DNA of 64,000 nt, taken from contig NZ_JAHWCI010000002.1 of assembly GCF_019550915.1 (NCBI RefSeq), positions 372,001 to 436,000 of the forward strand. Reading direction: 5' to 3'. Position numbers and translations under genes: made by a program. This stretch comes from Mumia sp. zg.B17 (GTDB taxonomy: Bacteria > Actinomycetota > Actinomycetes > Propionibacteriales > Nocardioidaceae). Each line of letters begins with the position of its first letter. The stretch's first letter is position 1. Shown one piece after another: positions 62,418-64,000 of this stretch. The notes below the pieces were generated by a model. It did not search any database. It had not been told where the DNA came from and saw only the letters and a list, made by a program, of their open reading frames with translations.

Positions 62418-63662
62418 ATGTCGTTCTACCGTCACGAGATGGACGAGAGCGCAGCAATCCGGCCGTACCAGATCGACATTCCTCAGAGCAGCGTCGACGA
62501 CCTGCACGAGAGGCTTCGCCGTACGCGATGGCCCGACTTCTCGGCGGGTTCCGACTGGGCCAGGGGAGTGCCGCCCGGCTACCTGGCGACGCTGACCGAC
62601 TACTGGTTGAACGACTTCGACTGGCGGGCCCAGGAGGCCCGTCTGAACGCGATCCCCCAGTTCGTGACCACGGTGGACGGACAGGACATCCACTTCTTCC
62701 ACGTCCGGTCATCGGAGTCCGACGCGATGCCGCTGATGCTGACGCACGGTTGGCCGAGCTCGTCGGTCGAGTTCCTCCGGGTCCTCGAGCCTCTCGCGGA
62801 CCCGCAACGGTCGGGTGGGCAGTCCACCGACGCGTTCGACGTGGTGGTGCCGACGCTGCCCGGGTACGGCCTGTCCACGCCCTTCCACGCGGGATGGGGC
62901 AACCTCTTCCAGGTCGCGCAGGCGTGGGCGGAGCTCGCGCGTCGCCTCGGCTACGAGAGGTACGGCCTCCAGGCGACAGACGCCGGAGCCGGCGTCGCCG
63001 GCATGCTTGCGATGATCGCGCCCGGGCAGGTCGTCGGCATGCACCTGACCGGGACCTCCGCAGGCACGCCGTTCGGGCCGGCCCTCGACCCCGACGACTT
63101 CGATGGCGCGGACCGCGACCGCATCGTGCGGTTCAACAAGGACCGCGACGAAGGTTTCGGCTACTTCCACCTTCAGGCGACCCGGCCGCAGACGATCGCG
63201 TACGCGCTGACCGACTCGCCCGTCGGTCAGCTGGCCTGGATCGTCGAGAAGTTCCACGAGTGGACCGATCCCGCTGCGGAGCTGCCCGACGAGGCTGTCG
63301 ACCGCGACCAGCTCCTGACCAACGTCTCGTTGAACTGGTTCCGCCAGGCTGGGGCCACCTCCGCCCACGCCACCTACGAGGGCATCCAGGCGTGGAAGCA
63401 GATGGCGGCAGCGCAGACCAACGGTGCGGGCCACGGTTCGGAGGGATCGGAGCTGCCCGAAGGCCCACCGACCGGGTACGCCGTGTTCGCGGCCGACACC
63501 ACGGTGCGGTCGTTGGCCGACCCGGAGGGAAGCCTGGCGCACTGGTCGAACTTCGACCGCGGGGGTCACTTTCCCGCGATGGAGGTGCCCGACCTGTGGG
63601 TCTCTGACGTACGGGAGTTCTTCCGTCCCCTGAGAGGACTCAGGATCCCGAAGGATCGTTAG
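62418..63662 (+). CDS. epoxide hydrolase (EHN family)
   Basis: 414 residues from ATG 62418. N-terminal EHN domain (IRPYQIDIPQSSVDDLHERLRRTRWPDF), oxyanion HGWPSS (110-115), VVVPTLPGYGLS, nucleophile Asp188 in ATDAGAG (usually GGDWG), and FDRGGHFPAMEVP with the base His. Microsomal-type epoxide hydrolase. Overlaps the convergent small gene by 23 bp. Confidence 0.92.
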   Translation: MSFYRHEMDESAAIRPYQIDIPQSSVDDLHERLRRTRWPDFSAGSDWARGVPPGYLATLTDYWLNDFDWRAQEARLNAIPQFVTTVDGQDIHFFHVRSSESDAMPLMLTHGWPSSSVEFLRVLEPLADPQRSGGQSTDAFDVVVPTLPGYGLSTPFHAGWGNLFQVAQAWAELARRLGYERYGLQATDAGAGVAGMLAMIAPGQVVGMHLTGTSAGTPFGPALDPDDFDGADRDRIVRFNKDRDEGFGYFHLQATRPQTIAYALTDSPVGQLAWIVEKFHEWTDPAAELPDEAVDRDQLLTNVSLNWFRQAGATSAHATYEGIQAWKQMAAAQTNGAGHGSEGSELPEGPPTGYAVFAADTTVRSLADPEGSLAHWSNFDRGGHFPAMEVPDLWVSDVREFFRPLRGLRIPKDR

Positions 63663-63846
63663 GTGCAACGCCCGGTGGGGCGTTGCCGGGCGGCTCCGCG
63701 TCCTGGTCGTCGTCGGTCGATCGTGTGCTGTCCTCGCGCACGGAGTCGGCGGACGGCGACGAGCGGATCTCGTCGGCCTCCGCGGCGTCGTCGTTGATGG
63801 CCTCGTCGTCGCCGACGTCGGCGGGCTCGTTCGATGCGTTGGTCAT
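63640..63846 (-). CDS. small acidic protein, uncertain
   Basis: 68 residues from ATG 63846, rich in Asp, Glu, Ser and Pro (EPADVGDDEAINDD). No clear ribosome binding site and no family; third positions look coding. Could be real and disordered. Confidence 0.4.
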   Translation of the reverse strand: MTNASNEPADVGDDEAINDDAAEADEIRSSPSADSVREDSTRSTDDDQDAEPPGNAPPGVAPNDPSGS

Positions 63847-63878
63847 GATGTGGGGGTACCCGCTGACCGGCCGGGCAA

Positions 63879-64000
63879 TCACACCCTTCCCGTGACGCAC
63901 CAGGCGGTCGCGTCGACGAAGAACGGCCGCGCCGGCACGCGAGCGCGGCAAGACTTGCGGACCGCCGCGAGCGCGTCCTCGTCGAGTCCGGCGACGTAGG
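63879..64000 (-). CDS. C-terminus of a protein, possibly a methyltransferase (5' end off window)
   Basis: Forty codons run from the right edge to TGA 63879: YVAGLDEDALAAVRKSC and PFFVDATAWCVTGRV. Codon use is clearly coding. The ending resembles SAM-dependent methyltransferase C-termini, but the match is too short to be sure. Confidence 0.5.
   Translation of the reverse strand, partial: YVAGLDEDALAAVRKSCRARVPARPFFVDATAWCVTGRV

Overview
This is a 64-kb piece of a high-G+C actinobacterial chromosome. Coding frames have G or C at almost every third position, many genes start with GTG, and stop/start overlaps (ATGA, GTGA) are common. The 16S and 23S rRNAs, the tad pilus genes and a long core block in an order known from Actinobacteria all support this. 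The 16S sequence (for example TTTGACATACACC before the V6 loop) looks like Propionibacteriales, perhaps Nocardioidaceae; no search was run, so the family is a guess.

Layout. 1-4.3 kb: a PspA/IM30-like protein with an unusual acidic repeat tail (its 3' end is off the window) and a three-gene polar amino-acid ABC transporter, all on the minus strand. 4.5-11.4 kb: an NAD(P)-binding epimerase-like protein, a CPBP membrane protease, a large secreted M14 metallopeptidase, a membrane protein, and a class C beta-lactamase-family serine hydrolase divergent from a PadR regulator. 12.1-16.65 kb: a seven-gene tad-type pilus operon (tadA, tadB, tadC, a small pilin-like protein, two TadE-like proteins and a TadG-like protein) with overlapping or nearly overlapping genes. 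16.7-22.45 kb: an rRNA operon (16S-23S-5S, no spacer tRNA) ending in a strong terminator.

22.7-42.3 kb is the conserved core: a DUF1015 protein, a HAD hydrolase, tlyA, nadK, recN, steA, steB/mctB, pyrG, a NUDIX hydrolase, ald, xerD, parA, a ribbon-helix-helix protein, scpA, scpB, an RluB-type pseudouridine synthase, tyrA, cmk and der. This follows the Mycobacterium tuberculosis Rv1694-Rv1713 order, with ald and tyrA added. It links ribosome modification, NADP and CTP supply, DNA repair, septum proteins and chromosome segregation.

42.3-64 kb is accessory. A tRNA-Pro(GGG) gene at 43.08 kb carries the left copy of a 38-bp direct repeat whose second copy lies at 46.06 kb. Between them is a decayed 2.9-kb integrated element with an integrase remnant, an MTHFR-like gene and an alpha/beta hydrolase cut short near the right repeat. 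Beyond it are many regulator/enzyme pairs (MarR, TetR, HxlR, WYL; alpha/beta hydrolases, an acyl-CoA ligase, an MFS exporter, an epoxide hydrolase). Several have striking palindromes next to the promoter or start codon. Three genes here are frameshifted or relics: a P-loop NTPase at 46.8 kb, the integrase at 43.3 kb and the N-terminus of a P-type ATPase at 61.1 kb. I saw no CRISPR array, no insertion sequence and no complete prophage. The best candidates for follow-up are the tRNA-Pro mini-element, the set of palindromic operators, the ParA plus RHH pair in the scpAB operon, and the acidic repeat tail of the PspA-like protein.
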